This document shows, piece after piece, positions 34,444 to 46,780 of a DNA stretch of 64,000 nt. The notes below the pieces were generated by a model. That model made no database searches, was not told the origin of the DNA, and worked only from the letters and a program-made list of their open reading frames with translations. This DNA is from Cymbidium sinense (lineage: Eukaryota; Streptophyta; Magnoliopsida; Asparagales; Orchidaceae), in NCBI GenBank assembly GCA_021442155.1, contig CM038218.1, forward strand, positions 57,411,161 through 57,475,160. Reading direction: 5' to 3'. Made by a program: the position numbers and the translations under genes. The first letter of the stretch is position 1. The number at the start of each line of letters is the position of its first letter.

Positions 34444-34464
34444 CATCCGATCTTTGATCGGATG
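34444..34464. other. Conserved LTR hairpin, 5' LTR C
   Basis: Perfect 9-bp arms CATCCGATC and GATCGGATG around loop TTT, extendable to about 12 pairs with one G-T wobble. It lies about 2.95 kb into the LTR. The 3' LTR copy (55,497-55,515) differs on both arms but still pairs. Confidence 0.7.
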
Positions 34465-37400
34465 GCAGAGATCAAAGGGCGTCCATCATCACGCCACCTT
34501 TTAGATGTGATGTTTAAGTAATGGGTTCACAGCATGATGCATGTAAAGTGCACTGACCACTGCCACCATGCGTCATACGTGAGCTAAAGGATTAGTTAGG
34601 GATTTAATTAAATGCTAATTAATCTCTAGATATTCTAAAATTCATGTCTCTCTCAATAAAATTCAAATAAATATGAAATAAATTTCTATGGAAATATAAT
34701 TCAACCTATAATATTTTAATTTAATGAATTTTTTTTTATTTTTTATTTAAACTTCATTTTGTTTTAATTAAGTGTCTGATTAATCCCAAACTTCTTGGGT
34801 ATGGTTTACATGATGACTTCTGCCTCTTCTAATTTTATTGGAATTTATTGAAGGTTTGATTAGGAGAATTTCATATGGGTTTCCTAATTAGTCCCTTAAC
34901 CTAATTAAGGATAATTAAGGTGTGAATAGTGGTTTTAATCCATGATTAGGGTTGATCAAGATTAGATCCAGTAGATAGGAGGTTTGGGAATAATTTTGGG
35001 GCATTTCCCTTAAGCTATTCCCTAAACCCCCTTTTCTCTCCTTAATCTTCTCTTAATTAAGGGTTAATTCATTAATTATCACCTTAATTAATTTCTAAAA
35101 ATTCTAACAAACTTCTAGAACTTAATTAATCTACTTTGGGTAGATGCTTAAGAGTTTAATAACCTTAAGTTCAATTAATGAAATCAAAACCCAATTCATA
35201 TGTGTGAAAGGGTGTTTTGAAATTACTTAAACTCCTTAGCTTAATTAACCTTTAATTATGAGCTAAATTGCATTAGGCCTTTTTCTTATTAGGTGCATTG
35301 CAAATTTAAATTCCTTGTGAGTTTTTTGTCATTTCATTGGCTCATAATTATTTGATTAATTATTCTAAGGTGGTGTAGTAAGGGTTAATTAAGTTACTTA
35401 ATTCATCGTAACCTAATTAATACATAAAAGTGGATCTAATTATCTAAAATTAAACAAAATATCAAAACATGTGGGAATGGGTTAGGAACAGCAAAATTAA
35501 CTCATCTTTTCAAAATTAAATCAAACTCCAAACTAAACAAAAATCACATTGAATACACTTTGATTTATTTTAAACTTTCTTATTCCATAAGAATGTCTTC
35601 AGGATTTAATTAAAGTGAATTTGTTTACATGCTTTCATTGCTTTGAATATTTTCCCAACATGCTAAATTTGTATGTCATGTGAGTTTATGCATCCATAAT
35701 TTTCAAATTCAAATTCAAAAATAAAATTGTTTACTTTATGTCAAATTTGCATGTGTTGGCTAAAGTAGAAATATGAATGGCTATTATCACTACTAAATTC
35801 AAATTATTTTCAAAACATATAAATCAAATATCAAATCTGAAAGTATGCTACTTATATTTTAATTATGGGCTTGCATGTGAAAAAATTATAAAGGTATGCT
35901 TAGCATAGGTTTCCTTTCTCTCTTATGTTGGTATAGTTTTGAATAAGAATTTGGTGATATATATGGTTCATTTGAAAAGGACCTAATACTCAACTAGTTC
36001 CATATCCTATTCATCCCTATGGCATCACCCAAGAGGGGCTACCTATACTTGCAAGCATAAAGTGCATAAACAAAATGAATCCATTAATACAACTTTTGCA
36101 TTCTTCTTTTCCATTTCATTTCTTTTGTACACATGTTTGTATTTAAGGAAAGTTGTATATTAGTCTGGAAAACCCCAAGGTTGTGAGGCTTTAGGTAGCC
36201 CTAAGTAGGTATTGTACCTTACACCTATGGTTAACAATGGCGCTGTACTTACTTATGCCTTTCTTACTTTCATATGTGTATGTGAAAATTTGGATTAGGA
36301 AACCCCTTTCTACTTAAGAAAAATCATACATATTCAACTTCTAAATTTTCTTAAATGGATTACTTAGCATGCATTATAAAGTATGTTAAATATTCTCATT
36401 CTATATGTATATATATGCTTAGGGTCCATCCATATGCATGTTATATATATTGGGAAAGAAATGAAGTAATGTGTGTTATGTGAATTTTGATTCATTTTAT
36501 TTAATCTTAAAATGCCTTTCTTTTTGAATAGGTTTGTTTAGAGTTCATCTAAACTTAGGATTAATTATAAGATTAAAATCAAAACATTCACCTAAATAAA
36601 ACTAAAATGTGAATCTACTTTAGAAATTACTTAGGCTAGGGAAGGAAAGATAAGTTCTCTTCTCTTTCCCTCTCTTTATAACTTAGTAATTAATTGTAGG
36701 ATTCACCTGAACCAAATCAAAACATGAAATAAAATCAACTCAAAATAATTAAACAACTTAAATTAAACCCTCCTTTAAGTTGAATATGTTTTCACACTTA
36801 GAAAATTTGAACCTAAAATACATACGCCTTAGCCACACACAAAGCTTTAGGTTAGGTTAGATGCATGGTTTGATGTTTTATTTTATTTTGTGATATATGT
36901 TTTAGACTGGATGTTAGAGTGTGTGCTCATAGAATGAATGGTAGGATGCTTTTAGTCTAACTATTCTTTTTTGTAGGGGATTGTGCTTAAGGGGCGCTAT
37001 CATAAACAAAAATATAAATGCTTTTGCTTATAGGTGCTTTATACCCCTAAGCATAATCCAATAGGTCAGGTGGACTTAGTCACCCATGTGTGGGGTGATA
37101 AGTCACATATATATGTTTGGGATTTATGTGGTTTATTTTAGCTAACCTTTGTTTTGCAAGTGTTAGTTAGATTTTTACTTTTTCCTTTTCATGTAAATTT
37201 ATGCAATTAGGATTTTGGGATGATTGTTATGGGGATTAGGATGAACATTTATCATAATATCCTATTGTATCCACCTTGTGAAGCCTTGGAGAATCTACCT
37301 TCCAACCATCCAAAAGAAGGAACCAAAAAAAAGAAAGAAGAAGAAAAGAAGAAAGAAGCTTGAAGACCCCATAATAATGAATTCCTTGCTAATTGTAATT

Positions 37401-38957
37401 TAATTCATTTGTAATCTAGGTTGTATAAGGGTAGAGCTCACTACCACATTTGATATTTTGGGTTTTGCTGGTACTCACCACACCTTTTATTCTTTTTATA
37501 ATTAGCTTTATAAATTGATGATTTGTTTAGCTTGTTCATTAGGTGGCATGCTTTTCCTAGTTTCTTCCTTGCTTTATGTATGGCTGGATGTGGATTAGAC
37601 TCTTTAGGGAAAAATAAATCTTTTACCCAACTTAATAACTCAAAATAAAAATTAAACAACTCATAACCTCACTTAGGTTTAAAATCAAGATAAAAGAATT
37701 AGCAACCCTTATGGATGAGTATTTCTTTTGCAATATCATGCACAACAACATCTTCTTTCACTCTTGATTGGAGGGATTCCATCTTTGCTAGAGAATTTGG
37801 CTTAACCTTTGAGAGTGGTGGAAACTCACCTCCTCCCTTCGTTGATTTTGGCCAATAACTTTATTTCTCATGCATTACTCATATGAATCCTATTAGCCTG
37901 AGTAAAAATAATTGTCCAAAAATAAAAATAAAATAAAATTTCAATCAGATTAGATTTAGGTCATTTGAAACATGTCCTTTTACATGATCTAGTCTCTTTA
38001 GAAAGTGAGTTTAAGGACTTAGTCTCTTTCTAAATAAAGAATGGATCAACTACCTTGCATAAGCATAATGACTTGCCTACATGTATTTAAAATCATAGGA
38101 GGAGTTAGTTGGCACCCACCCCTAGGCTGTTGTAAGTCGAAGCTATCGGGTGGTTTGTCCTTTCTTGTGAAGGAAAACTAATTACCCATTTTGCCTTAGA
38201 TTTAGGTTGTGCTTTCGGCCCTCACCAAAGCTTCCTAGATTTAGGTTCTCAGGTTGCTTCTCCCCTTTGTGGGCCATAAGCATAATTCCTCACCTCTTAG
38301 GCATTTCCTTAATCTTGTGTTAAGGAATCATAAGTCCTAAATTTCTAATGAAAAATGCAACTCAAACAAACTAAATTGATTTCTAAAATGTAAAGCCCAA
38401 CTATAGGATAGTTTGAGATTTTCGCTAGGTTTCCAGCATCATGGGCATCTCCTACTTATCTTCCATTTTGGATAATAACTCTCTCTTTTGATCAATCCCA
38501 TTTGATCTTCAAAATAAACCAATTGATTGATAGTCCCTTCCTATTGAAATCTTTGAACAATGATCATTTACCTTAATCGAGTTTTCCTGGAATCCCATTC
38601 CTTAGGATGTAATTAACTATGAGGGCTTGCCCTGTAAGGAACTTAATGAGCCTGGTTTAAAATAAACCCTACTTTACTTTTCCATGTAAAGTAGGGAAGA
38701 ATCTCTAGTATATATGCAGACCCATCATTCTTAGGAGTCCTTATTGAGGTGATTAGGTCCATTAAAGGGTAGTGACTTCTATCTTTTGAGATAGTACACT
38801 ATTCCTTGATGACGTACTCGATCACCTGAATAAGCACATCTGGATCTACGTGGCATCCTAAAAAGATGAATTTCTATATGCTTGCCTCTTTCATTTCTAC
38901 CAATATATTTGAAGGCAACTCACTCCCCATATAGAAATTTTTCACTACAGATTTTTC

Positions 38958-38970
38958 TAGCGACTCTGGG
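38958..38970 (+). promoter_or_regulatory. Primer-binding site, tRNA-Arg type
   Basis: TAGCGACTCTGGG sits 8 nt after the LTR end. The expected complement of a plant tRNA-Arg 3' end begins TGGCGACTCTG; one G is changed to A. A tRNA-Arg primer is characteristic of Ogre-type elements. The site helped set the LTR boundary. Confidence 0.65.
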
Positions 38971-41520
38971 AAGGTTCCTCTCTCCATCTTTGGTAAATGA
39001 TCATTGTCTTTAAGTATCCATAGTGGGTTTGTACTTTGGTATGAATTTGAGACTATCCTTCTTTTCGTTGGCACTTAGCTTATTTCATCCTTAAGTTGAA
39101 CTAGCCAACATCTTTAGGTTTTAGGTCTGCATTCCTTATTGGTCTTAAAACCCCCGTTGGGTTCTCCAATGGGTAAAATGAAAAGATCTAAATAAAAAAA
39201 CACTTTAAAGACTTCCTCCTTATCATTTTCATGATAAGGAAAGGTTCCTAAAATAATAAAGATAAAATAACCATAAAGACTTTGCTTTTCAAAAGCACCT
39301 TTTCAAAAATGCACTTAATAAAATATTTTCCACAAAATTTATCACCCTCATTTGACAATTCTCATAATTGTTATATGTAGGATTTTCAAAAGTAAAATTA
39401 ACAACATTTTCCAAAAGCACAAATGAACATCTTCTTTCAAATCACTTTGATGAAGATTTCATTTTCATAATGAACAATCTTTCCAAAAATCACAAAAAAA
39501 AATTTCAAAAAGCAGCTTTTCAAAAATACACTTAATAAAATATTTTCCACAAAATTTTGTCACCCTCTGTTAACAATTCCCATAATTGTCACATGTAGGA
39601 ACTTTCAAAAATAAAACTAACAAAATTTTCCAAAAAGTGCAAATGAACATCTTCCTTCAATTCACTTTGATGGAAATTTCATTTTCAATAAAGTGAACAA
39701 TCATCTTTCCAAAAAAAAAGCAACATCATAATCACAAAGTTTTCAAAAGCACATGAATCTTTCTATTCAATGCACTCACACTTTTTAAATGGAAGTTTCA
39801 TTTGTAAACAAAATTAAACTTTCCAAAAATCACACATGAACATCTTCATTTGATATACTCAAATTTATTAATTGAAGATTTCATTACCAACTAAAAATAT
39901 CAATTGGGAAATCCCACTTAAACAAACCTCACATATGATTAAGTTGGAATTCCTCTCTTTCAAAAAAAGCAATAATCACAAAATAAAATCTCTCATTTCA
40001 AAATAAGATTGATCTCCATTCTACATACCTAAATTTGTCAAGTGGAAGTCCTCTTTTCAAAAAAAAACTTAAACAATCATATTTCAAAATTTTAAAAGCA
40101 CATTTGGAACTTCATTTAGCATACTCAAACTTGCTAAGTGAAGTTTCCAAATCAAAATCAAAATCAACAATCATATTTTAAAATTTTCAGAACACATTTT
40201 AGAACTTCATTTAGCATACTCAAATTTTCTAAGTGAAGTTTCCAATTCCAAAATCAAAAATTTACAATCATATTTCAAAATTCTAAACACAGTTTGGAAC
40301 TTCATTTAACATATCCAAATTTGTTAAGTGAAGTCTCCAAATTCAAATTTCAAATTTTCAAACACAATTTTGGAAACTTCATTTAACATACCCAAATTTG
40401 TTAAGTGAAGTCTCCAAATCAAAATTCAAAATTTTCAAACACTTTTGGAACCTCACTTAACATAACTAAATTTGTTAGGTGAAGCCTCCAAATCCAAAAC
40501 CAAAATTTTCAAACATCATTTGGAACTTTACTTAACATACTCAAATCTGTTAAGTGAAGTCTCCAAATCCAAAACCAAAATTTTCAAACACATTTTGGAA
40601 CTTCATTTATATAGTTGCAGTTTCCAAATCCAAAATCAAAATCAACAATCATATTTCAAAATTCTAAACACATTTTGGAACCTCATTTAACATATTCAAA
40701 TTGCTAAGTAAAGTTTCCAAAGTCAAAACCAAAATTCTCAAACACCTTTGGAAATTCTTTTCTTAGCATACCAAATTTGCTAAGGAGGAGTTTCCATTTT
40801 CAAAACCAAAAAAAAAAAAATCAAAAATTTTGAACACATCATTTGGGAATTTCATTTAGCATACTCAAATTTACTAAGTGAAATTTCCATTTCAAAAAGC
40901 TAAGTGGGGCTTCATCTTTAGCATACTAAATTTGCTAAAATAAAGTCTCCACTTTCAATCACATCAAAACAAAAATGAAACACTTAGGATTTTCTTAGCA
41001 TACCTAAATTTGTTAAGAATCCTATTTTCAAAAAAATCAAAACACACTTGGGTTCTTCACTTAGCATACCTAAATTTGCTAAGTGAGAGTTCCAAATTTT
41101 CCAAAATCAAAACAAAAATTCACAAAAAAAAGAGAAACAATCACTTTCTCAAATACTTCACTTAGCATACCTAAATTTGCTAAGTAAGTGAAATTCCAAA
41201 ATAATCAAACAAAAACAAAATCAATTTGACCCTTTACTTTAACATACCCAAATTTTTTAAAGGAAAGGGTCCTCAAAATCTAAAATTCAAATTTAAACAA
41301 ACAATGAACTTAAGGAAGCAATCTTATCAAAAGTTTTGGATCCATATTTCAACATACCTAAATTTGTTGAAATAGGATTCATATTTGAATTCCTTTTTCA
41401 ATAAATCTTCTCAAATCAATTTAAACCCCACATAACACTTCCAAGTTGTTGGATGTGGGTTCAAATTTTCAAATTCAAAAATTCAAAAAAAATCTATAAA
41501 GATCAAAAACAAACTCATTT
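38971..41520 (+). repeat. Untranslated leader of C with two tandem repeat families
   Basis: First, a ~222-bp unit is present twice at about 39,288-39,730 (shared caaaaatgcacttaataaaa, cacaaaattt, aaatgaacatcttc, actttgatg-a). Second, from about 40,070 to 41,380, about 15 units with a period mostly near 75-80 bp (range about 60-105) each carry a word like agcatactcaaatttgctaagtgaag followed by tttccaaa-tc-aaa and a cacattttggaacttca-type tail. The frame at 40,472-40,690 is only the translation of these repeats. No gene is seen in this 2.5 kb. Confidence 0.8.
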
Positions 41521-43379
41521 CTCATTGTAGATTCTTACATTTCATGCGGTTAGTTTAGTCTCTTATAGTTGTTGAAATGGTGGTTCTCGAAGTTTTTACC
41601 TTCCCCATGGTATGGATCGGCTTTGGATCAAATAACTTCCCCATCTGGACCATACTCATCGATTCACTTTGGGGGATTGAGGAGCCAAGATTACTTGTGA
41701 GGGCACTCCCCTCACTACATTTTAGAACCAAGGTGACAGAAGGGTCATCGGGATTGACTTTCCCTCCTCTCGATGTCTCCTCTGAAGAGGAAAGTGGTGG
41801 TACCATAGACTTGTCATAGCATGCCAAGTGATAGCGATACTAGCCATGTTGTATGCCCCGGGGTTTTTCATCTTTCGGTGAGGGCTAGCACCATCTCATC
41901 TACCCTCTAAGGGTAAGGCTCCCCACTTGGGGCTTGCCTCCCCACATTTGAGTATGGGTCTATCTCACACTCCTCCCATCCTACCCGTATGAATAAGAAA
42001 TGCATGATCAAGGTACCACACTAGATCTCTAGGAGCTAGAGGTAGCGTTCGGTGGATGAGTTCCCTGTTGTCACCACTGGTTACAAAAAACCAATTCCAT
42101 CCCTCTCTGGATCGGAGAGGATGTCGAGGAGATCCGTTCATCACCTACTCCTGGTGCATTTTAGCCAGAGGTTCGAGCGGAGGAGGTATGTGACCTCCGA
42201 TCTATCTTACACCGTGGTATGGGGCTCAGTCGAGACATGTTTGATCTCGATCTATCATCCCAGCTGGGAAGTAGATTCACTAGAGAGGCCCGTGAGGCCC
42301 ACACAACACATATTACTAGAGAGACATAGGTTCAATTGGTCGGCGTCACTCGATTGATTTTCCACATGCGCTACCCACGCATACGATAGTATCCTTCTCA
42401 CTAGACTAGCTACCACGGGAGGCGGTTCACGTGAGAGTCGGGTGATTTCTCCACCCCATCACTTTAGCCTCATCACCATGGTTCAGTTACAACATCTCTA
42501 TTCCATCTAAGGCCATGAAGGCCACATCAGGGAAAAGCGCTTGGTGATCCGGCTATGGAGGGATCCTACTCCTTCTACACCACATTATGGTAGAGCAGAT
42601 CTCCGCCCCTTCTAGTGATGGTGCAAAGGAGTGGCAACCTGGCATCGTGGTCATCCCCACCAACTCCACCCATACAACAAGATGTGGAGATGGTGACAAT
42701 GATTTTAGATATTCCAAATGATAGCAGTGGTAGTGGAACATCCTAGGATGGTTACCCCTCATAGTTAGTAGCAGTCGGAGGTGTCATTCATCCAGTGAGT
42801 ACAATCCACACAGGATTGGCCCTTAGGCGAGGTCGGTGCCTCTCGGCATGATAGTGATCACACCGTTAGCTAGACTATTTATACCCTAGTTGGATCATTC
42901 CTTAGATGAGATAGTTGCACATTATTTCATGGAGAAGAAGGAAATCTTGGGGTATGATTGGTCAGATGAAGAGAAAGTCATCTTTGATCCCAACAAAGAT
43001 GACTTATTGGGGGACTCAATTGGAGTCTGCATGGTTGACACTAGAGGATCTCTTCTTAGGGAACAACAAGCCATGGAAGGTGATGAGGTTGATCAGACAC
43101 CATCGGTAGCACCTCGATACTAGTTGAAGGATGAAGCAGATTGATAGGACATTTAGCGGCGGTTATAGTGCTTCAAAAATAAGCCCCATTAGTTCATCCT
43201 ACTACAGTCCACATCAGTCGGCCTGAGTTAGTGCATGTCTTGGACCCAACCAAGACTATACCTCCCATTGAGCAAGGTAGCAGCTTGTATAGGAAGGTAG
43301 TGGAAAGTGCATACAAGAAAAGATATAAAATCCATGGTTGAGCAGCACATGAAGGAAGCTTTAGCTTTAGCCCGGGGAG
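41521..43379 (+). pseudogene. Unrecognised coding-like block upstream of gag in element C
   Basis: Base composition is clearly richer in G+C than the leader or LTR, and several moderate frames occur: 41,577-41,819 (80 residues), 42,052-42,357 (101 residues) and 42,890-43,123 (77 residues, acidic, contains DEIVAHYFMEKKEI and DWSDEEKVIFDPNKDD). The minus strand is also open at 41,555-41,827. Ogre-type elements carry an extra ORF1 of unknown function before gag, and gag N-terminal sequence would also fall here; either origin fits. No known motif is recognised. The block is missing from A and F, where telomere-like DNA abuts gag at the equivalent of about 43,441. Confidence 0.45.
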
Positions 43380-44700
43380 GATCATCGATTCCAATGGGTA
43401 GACCATACCAGAGGAATTGATGTTATCCAATATCCCAAGGGTTTGTGCCTCCTTCCAAAAGCTTTGATGGTAGTGGAAACCCAAGGTACATAGCATTTTG
43501 GGCCGATTGTTGCAACAGTGGCAAGATGCTTTACTTTTACTTTTTCATTAGTAGCTTAGTGGGTATTACTTTTGATTGGTATCTTGAACTACCCAAGTTC
43601 GGTAAAGACATTTGAGTTAGAGCAATTCTTCATCAAGAGGTTTGTTGAGCTCAACAAAGGGTTCTTGTAGGTGATCTCATTGTATATCACAATAACATCC
43701 CAAGTCCTTATTGATTATATTCTATGATGGCATAACCTAAGTATGAAGTGTGAACCAGTATCAACAACATGCCATTGAGATTCTCTTAAAGAATATCCAT
43801 GGTCTGGCCGCCTTCATGCTTAAGGGCTTCACTATCAAAACATTTGAGAAGCTAATCAACAAGGTGGCTAGTCTAGATGGAGAAGCCAAACAATTAGCTT
43901 TTCATGATCAGTTGCCAAAGCAGAAGCCATAGAAGGTTTATGAAAAGAAGCGGGAGCAATAGCTGGTTGATAAGGGAAGCCTCCACTAGAGATAAGTCCG
44001 AGAGACCACGACCTCAGCAGCCACCACCTCCTTTGCCACCATCGAGTAGCCCTGCCTCAACCACGACCTCTACCGGCCCGCCCATACCACCACCTGACAT
44101 GCATGCATATCATGCCGGTAGCTATGGTCACTACTCTTTTAGATAAGTTAAACAAACCTTATTCTCTTAAGGGAGGTAATCAAAAAGATCTTTATGAATC
44201 TCTTAATGAAACGACTTTCACTACTGGAGACTAGAGGAAGTAGGCAAAAGTCATGATCCAAACTTTTTTACTACTATGTTAGGCCATGTTTTGGAGGATT
44301 GCTTCACATTCAAGGACTAGCTTGAACATAGTTTCAAGACCAGTGTTGTAGTTATCCCAAAGGAATACCTTATGGAACAACCATCTAGTTCCATCAGGGT
44401 AATCCTTGGCAAGTGATCCTACCAAAACTAAAGAAGGTTGTGATATTTCTCTATCCAAAACCTTTAAGAAAATCATTCAGAAGATCAAGAAGCTTTCCTT
44501 ACAGAAGCCTGAGTCAGCTCAAACCTCAAACATAAGGAAGGTTTGCAAGTTGCCAGTGCCAAATCTAAGAAAGTGGGATCTCGGCGTAGCAACAACATGT
44601 GTCACCCGGGATAGCCCTTTGCCGACCATATGTCAGCATCCAACCTACGTTGCTTCCACTGACTTCTTCCATTTCACTAGCTTTTATGTTTCTTCTACTA
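43380..44700 (+). pseudogene. Tat-like gag of element C (decayed)
   Basis: Capsid-type segments appear in shifting frames: FDGSGNPR (about 43,462), a FDWYLELPKFG segment (about 43,573), QFFIKRFVELNKG (about 43,623), and, in the open frame 43,750-43,932, EILLKNIHGLAAFMLKGFTI and TFEKLINKVASLDGEAKQL. A Pro/Ser/Thr-rich linker (about 43,998-44,110) follows, then a zinc-knuckle remnant (MLGHVLEDC, 44,275-44,310) that has lost its first two ligands. Gag would form the particle core and bind the element RNA. Several frameshifts rule out a full product. Confidence 0.75.
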
Positions 44701-45800
44701 GTAGAACTCTTGTATCGTGATAAATGCATCTCACTTTACTTGACTTCTACTTTGTATCTCCAAATAATTCCAAGAAATTGAAGAATAAAGCTAGTTTGAA
44801 TTACATCGTGTCAGATGGGTTGTCTTCTTCTATTCTAATGATAACTCTTCAAGTCTAAATAACTATAACAATGATCTTCCTCTTTATGATTGAGTTGGAC
44901 TTCCCAACTCGAATACTACTAGTTCACATCTTAAGATAGACTTTGAATCATTTGATTTTGAGGGTCCCATAGGAGAAGCTATAGGTGAGCTTGAAGAGTA
45001 GGTAGAACCTTCCACCACCTTGCCTCAAGAGATCACCGTAGTCAAACTTTGTAGTGTCAAAGTTCTACCTCTTAGGGCAGCACCTCAAGATAGAGGGAAA
45101 CAAGTCATTGTATGAAGATCAAGCCCTTCCACAAGATGCTCCACCCTTGGATATGCTTATGGAAGATCAAGGTGGACTAACATCCTTTCTCATCTAAGAA
45201 ATTTTCCATCTAAGCTATATATGATGTCCTTGTCTTATCCAAAGAGATGAGGGAATCACTAATCAAGGCCCTCCTTGATCAAAATATGCTTAGCTCAACA
45301 TAGGTGAGATTATGCAAAGAAGCTCAAGGGATCACCTTCACAGATGAAGACCTTCTTTTGGGGGACATGGCGCACAACTGTCCCCTCTACATTACAGTCG
45401 ACATGGATAGGTTCAGACTGGCCAGGGTTCACATGGATTCAGGTGCATCAGTAAACATTATGAGTCTAAAGACCCTTGCCTATTTGAAGATCAACATCTC
45501 CACACTCAGGAGATGATGATTGAGAGGATTCAATGATCAAGGTGAGCGAAGCTTAGGTTCTATAGTGTTACCTTCAAGATAGGTGACGGAAGACAAGCAA
45601 GTTCTACATCATTGATTTGAATACTTCATTCACTCTTGCTTGGTAGGCCTTAGATACATTAGAACAAGATCATTCCATCCTCCCTTCATCAGTGCATCAA
45701 GTTCAAAAAGATGGAATTGAATACCATGTCAGAGATGAAAAGCTATTTTAGTTAAAGAGGTTGAGATTTATGAGGATACGACCTATTATCTTTCTCAAAA
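44701..45800 (+). pseudogene. gag-pro linker and aspartic protease of element C
   Basis: The acidic linker (44,760-45,000, parallel to 31,060-31,320) leads to the protease. The open frame 45,304-45,516 contains GDMAHNCPLYIT and the active site DSGASVN (residues 45-51, nt 45,436-45,456), intact here in contrast to copy A. The C-terminal flap part is frameshifted from 45,516 on. The protease would cleave the Gag-Pol precursor. The position corresponding to the solo-LTR insertion in A is about 45,555. Confidence 0.78.
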
Positions 45801-45835
45801 CACCCTTTCTCGTGAACTTGGACAAAATTCAAATG

Positions 45836-45897
45836 TAAAAGAAAATGAAAAAAGAAAGACAGGTAAAAGAAAAAGAAAAGAAAAATAAAAATCCAAG
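45836..45897 (+). other. Purine-rich Lys/Glu linker tract, element C
   Basis: About 60 nt of nearly pure A and G (gaaaaagaaaag words), the counterpart of 17,093-17,172. In frame it encodes a Lys/Arg/Glu-rich stretch (frame 45,845-46,066). Confidence 0.55.
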
Positions 45898-46780
45898 TGA
45901 ACAAGAAAGGGATATTGAAGAAGAAATAGATCTCCATATCATATTCCACCCACAGTTCATTCCATCATATGGACATGTGGGTAGGATGGCTCAACCTCCA
46001 CCAGGTAGAGGCAGAAACAGAGGCAGTTCCAGAGGTGGGAGACCCTATTTGGCCTTCAGCCAATAGAGATCGTGTTCCAGTTCATAAGAATACCCCTACT
46101 ATTCACATAGACTTGGAATCCAGCTCAGAGGATGAGTCTAATGTGATTAGTATACCAACCAACCCCTCTCAATGGGTTCCATTGGAGGTGACTTTGAATA
46201 GATAGAAATGAAGACCAGCCTCCAAGCAAAGCAAAGTATTCATTTTATGTGAAACTATTAGGCGGTTGGGAACCTTAGCTCTTACTTACATCTCAAAGTT
46301 GAAGTTTGAGTAGTTAAGGAAGTCCCTAAGTCTTCGTGACATGAAGTAGAAGAAGTTCTTTTGGGATCATCATCCCAAAGCCTAAGTTGATGTAGAGTTT
46401 GAGGAAGATACTTTTAAAGAATTAATGGAATTACCTTTTGACTTTACTCACCTTGTGTTCAAAATCTTATAGAAAGGTTTGGTTCCTCACACATGGTCCA
46501 AGCACGGTCAATACTTCAAAAGCTATGGAATAATACATGTGGAGGCACAATCAAGAGTAGACTAGGATTCATAGTGATCGATGATGAACATTATTGCCTA
46601 GTTATTACCAACCATTTGAATCTAATAGTTTCTTCTCACACATCCCCAACTCTTATGAGAATGTGTGTTAGAAACCTAAATGATCCAGATGATCTCCAAG
46701 TCAAAGCAATCAAAATTTGAAGAGGAGATTCATTTAATCGACAAGCTTAAAGAATCAACCTCGTGAGAAGAAAATCCACA
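45898..46780 (+). pseudogene. pro-RT connecting region of element C
   Basis: Parallel to 17,190-18,139 in B. Contains QPPPGRGRNRGSSRGGRP (Gly/Arg-rich, about 45,990-46,045), an IHIDLESSSEDES segment (about 46,104), and LPFDFT and LVPHTW-type words near 46,430-46,500. It is broken into several frames (45,845-46,066; 45,969-46,205; 46,493-46,720). The function of this region in Tat-type elements is not known to me. Confidence 0.6.

Larger units (their letters stand above)
31490..38949 (+). mobile_element. 5' LTR of element C (7,460 bp)
   Basis: Starts TGTTGACCTC, as do 52,488 and 63,136, and ends CACTACA immediately before an 8-nt spacer and the PBS. Sub-regions along it: TTGACC-rich block (32,490-33,310), hairpin (34,444-34,464), TTAATTAA-rich block (34,590-35,420), TATA-like run near 37,106, purine stretch 37,317-37,360, and the conserved CCTGGTTTAA block near 38,651. 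No protein is recognised. The frames at 33,473-33,715, 37,441-37,659 and 38,874-39,074 are taken as chance. Confidence 0.85.

Noticed and set aside
40070..41380. CRISPR-like array of short repeats
   Set aside because: Units are degenerate, directly adjacent with no unique spacers of fixed size, and lie in a plant retrotransposon leader.
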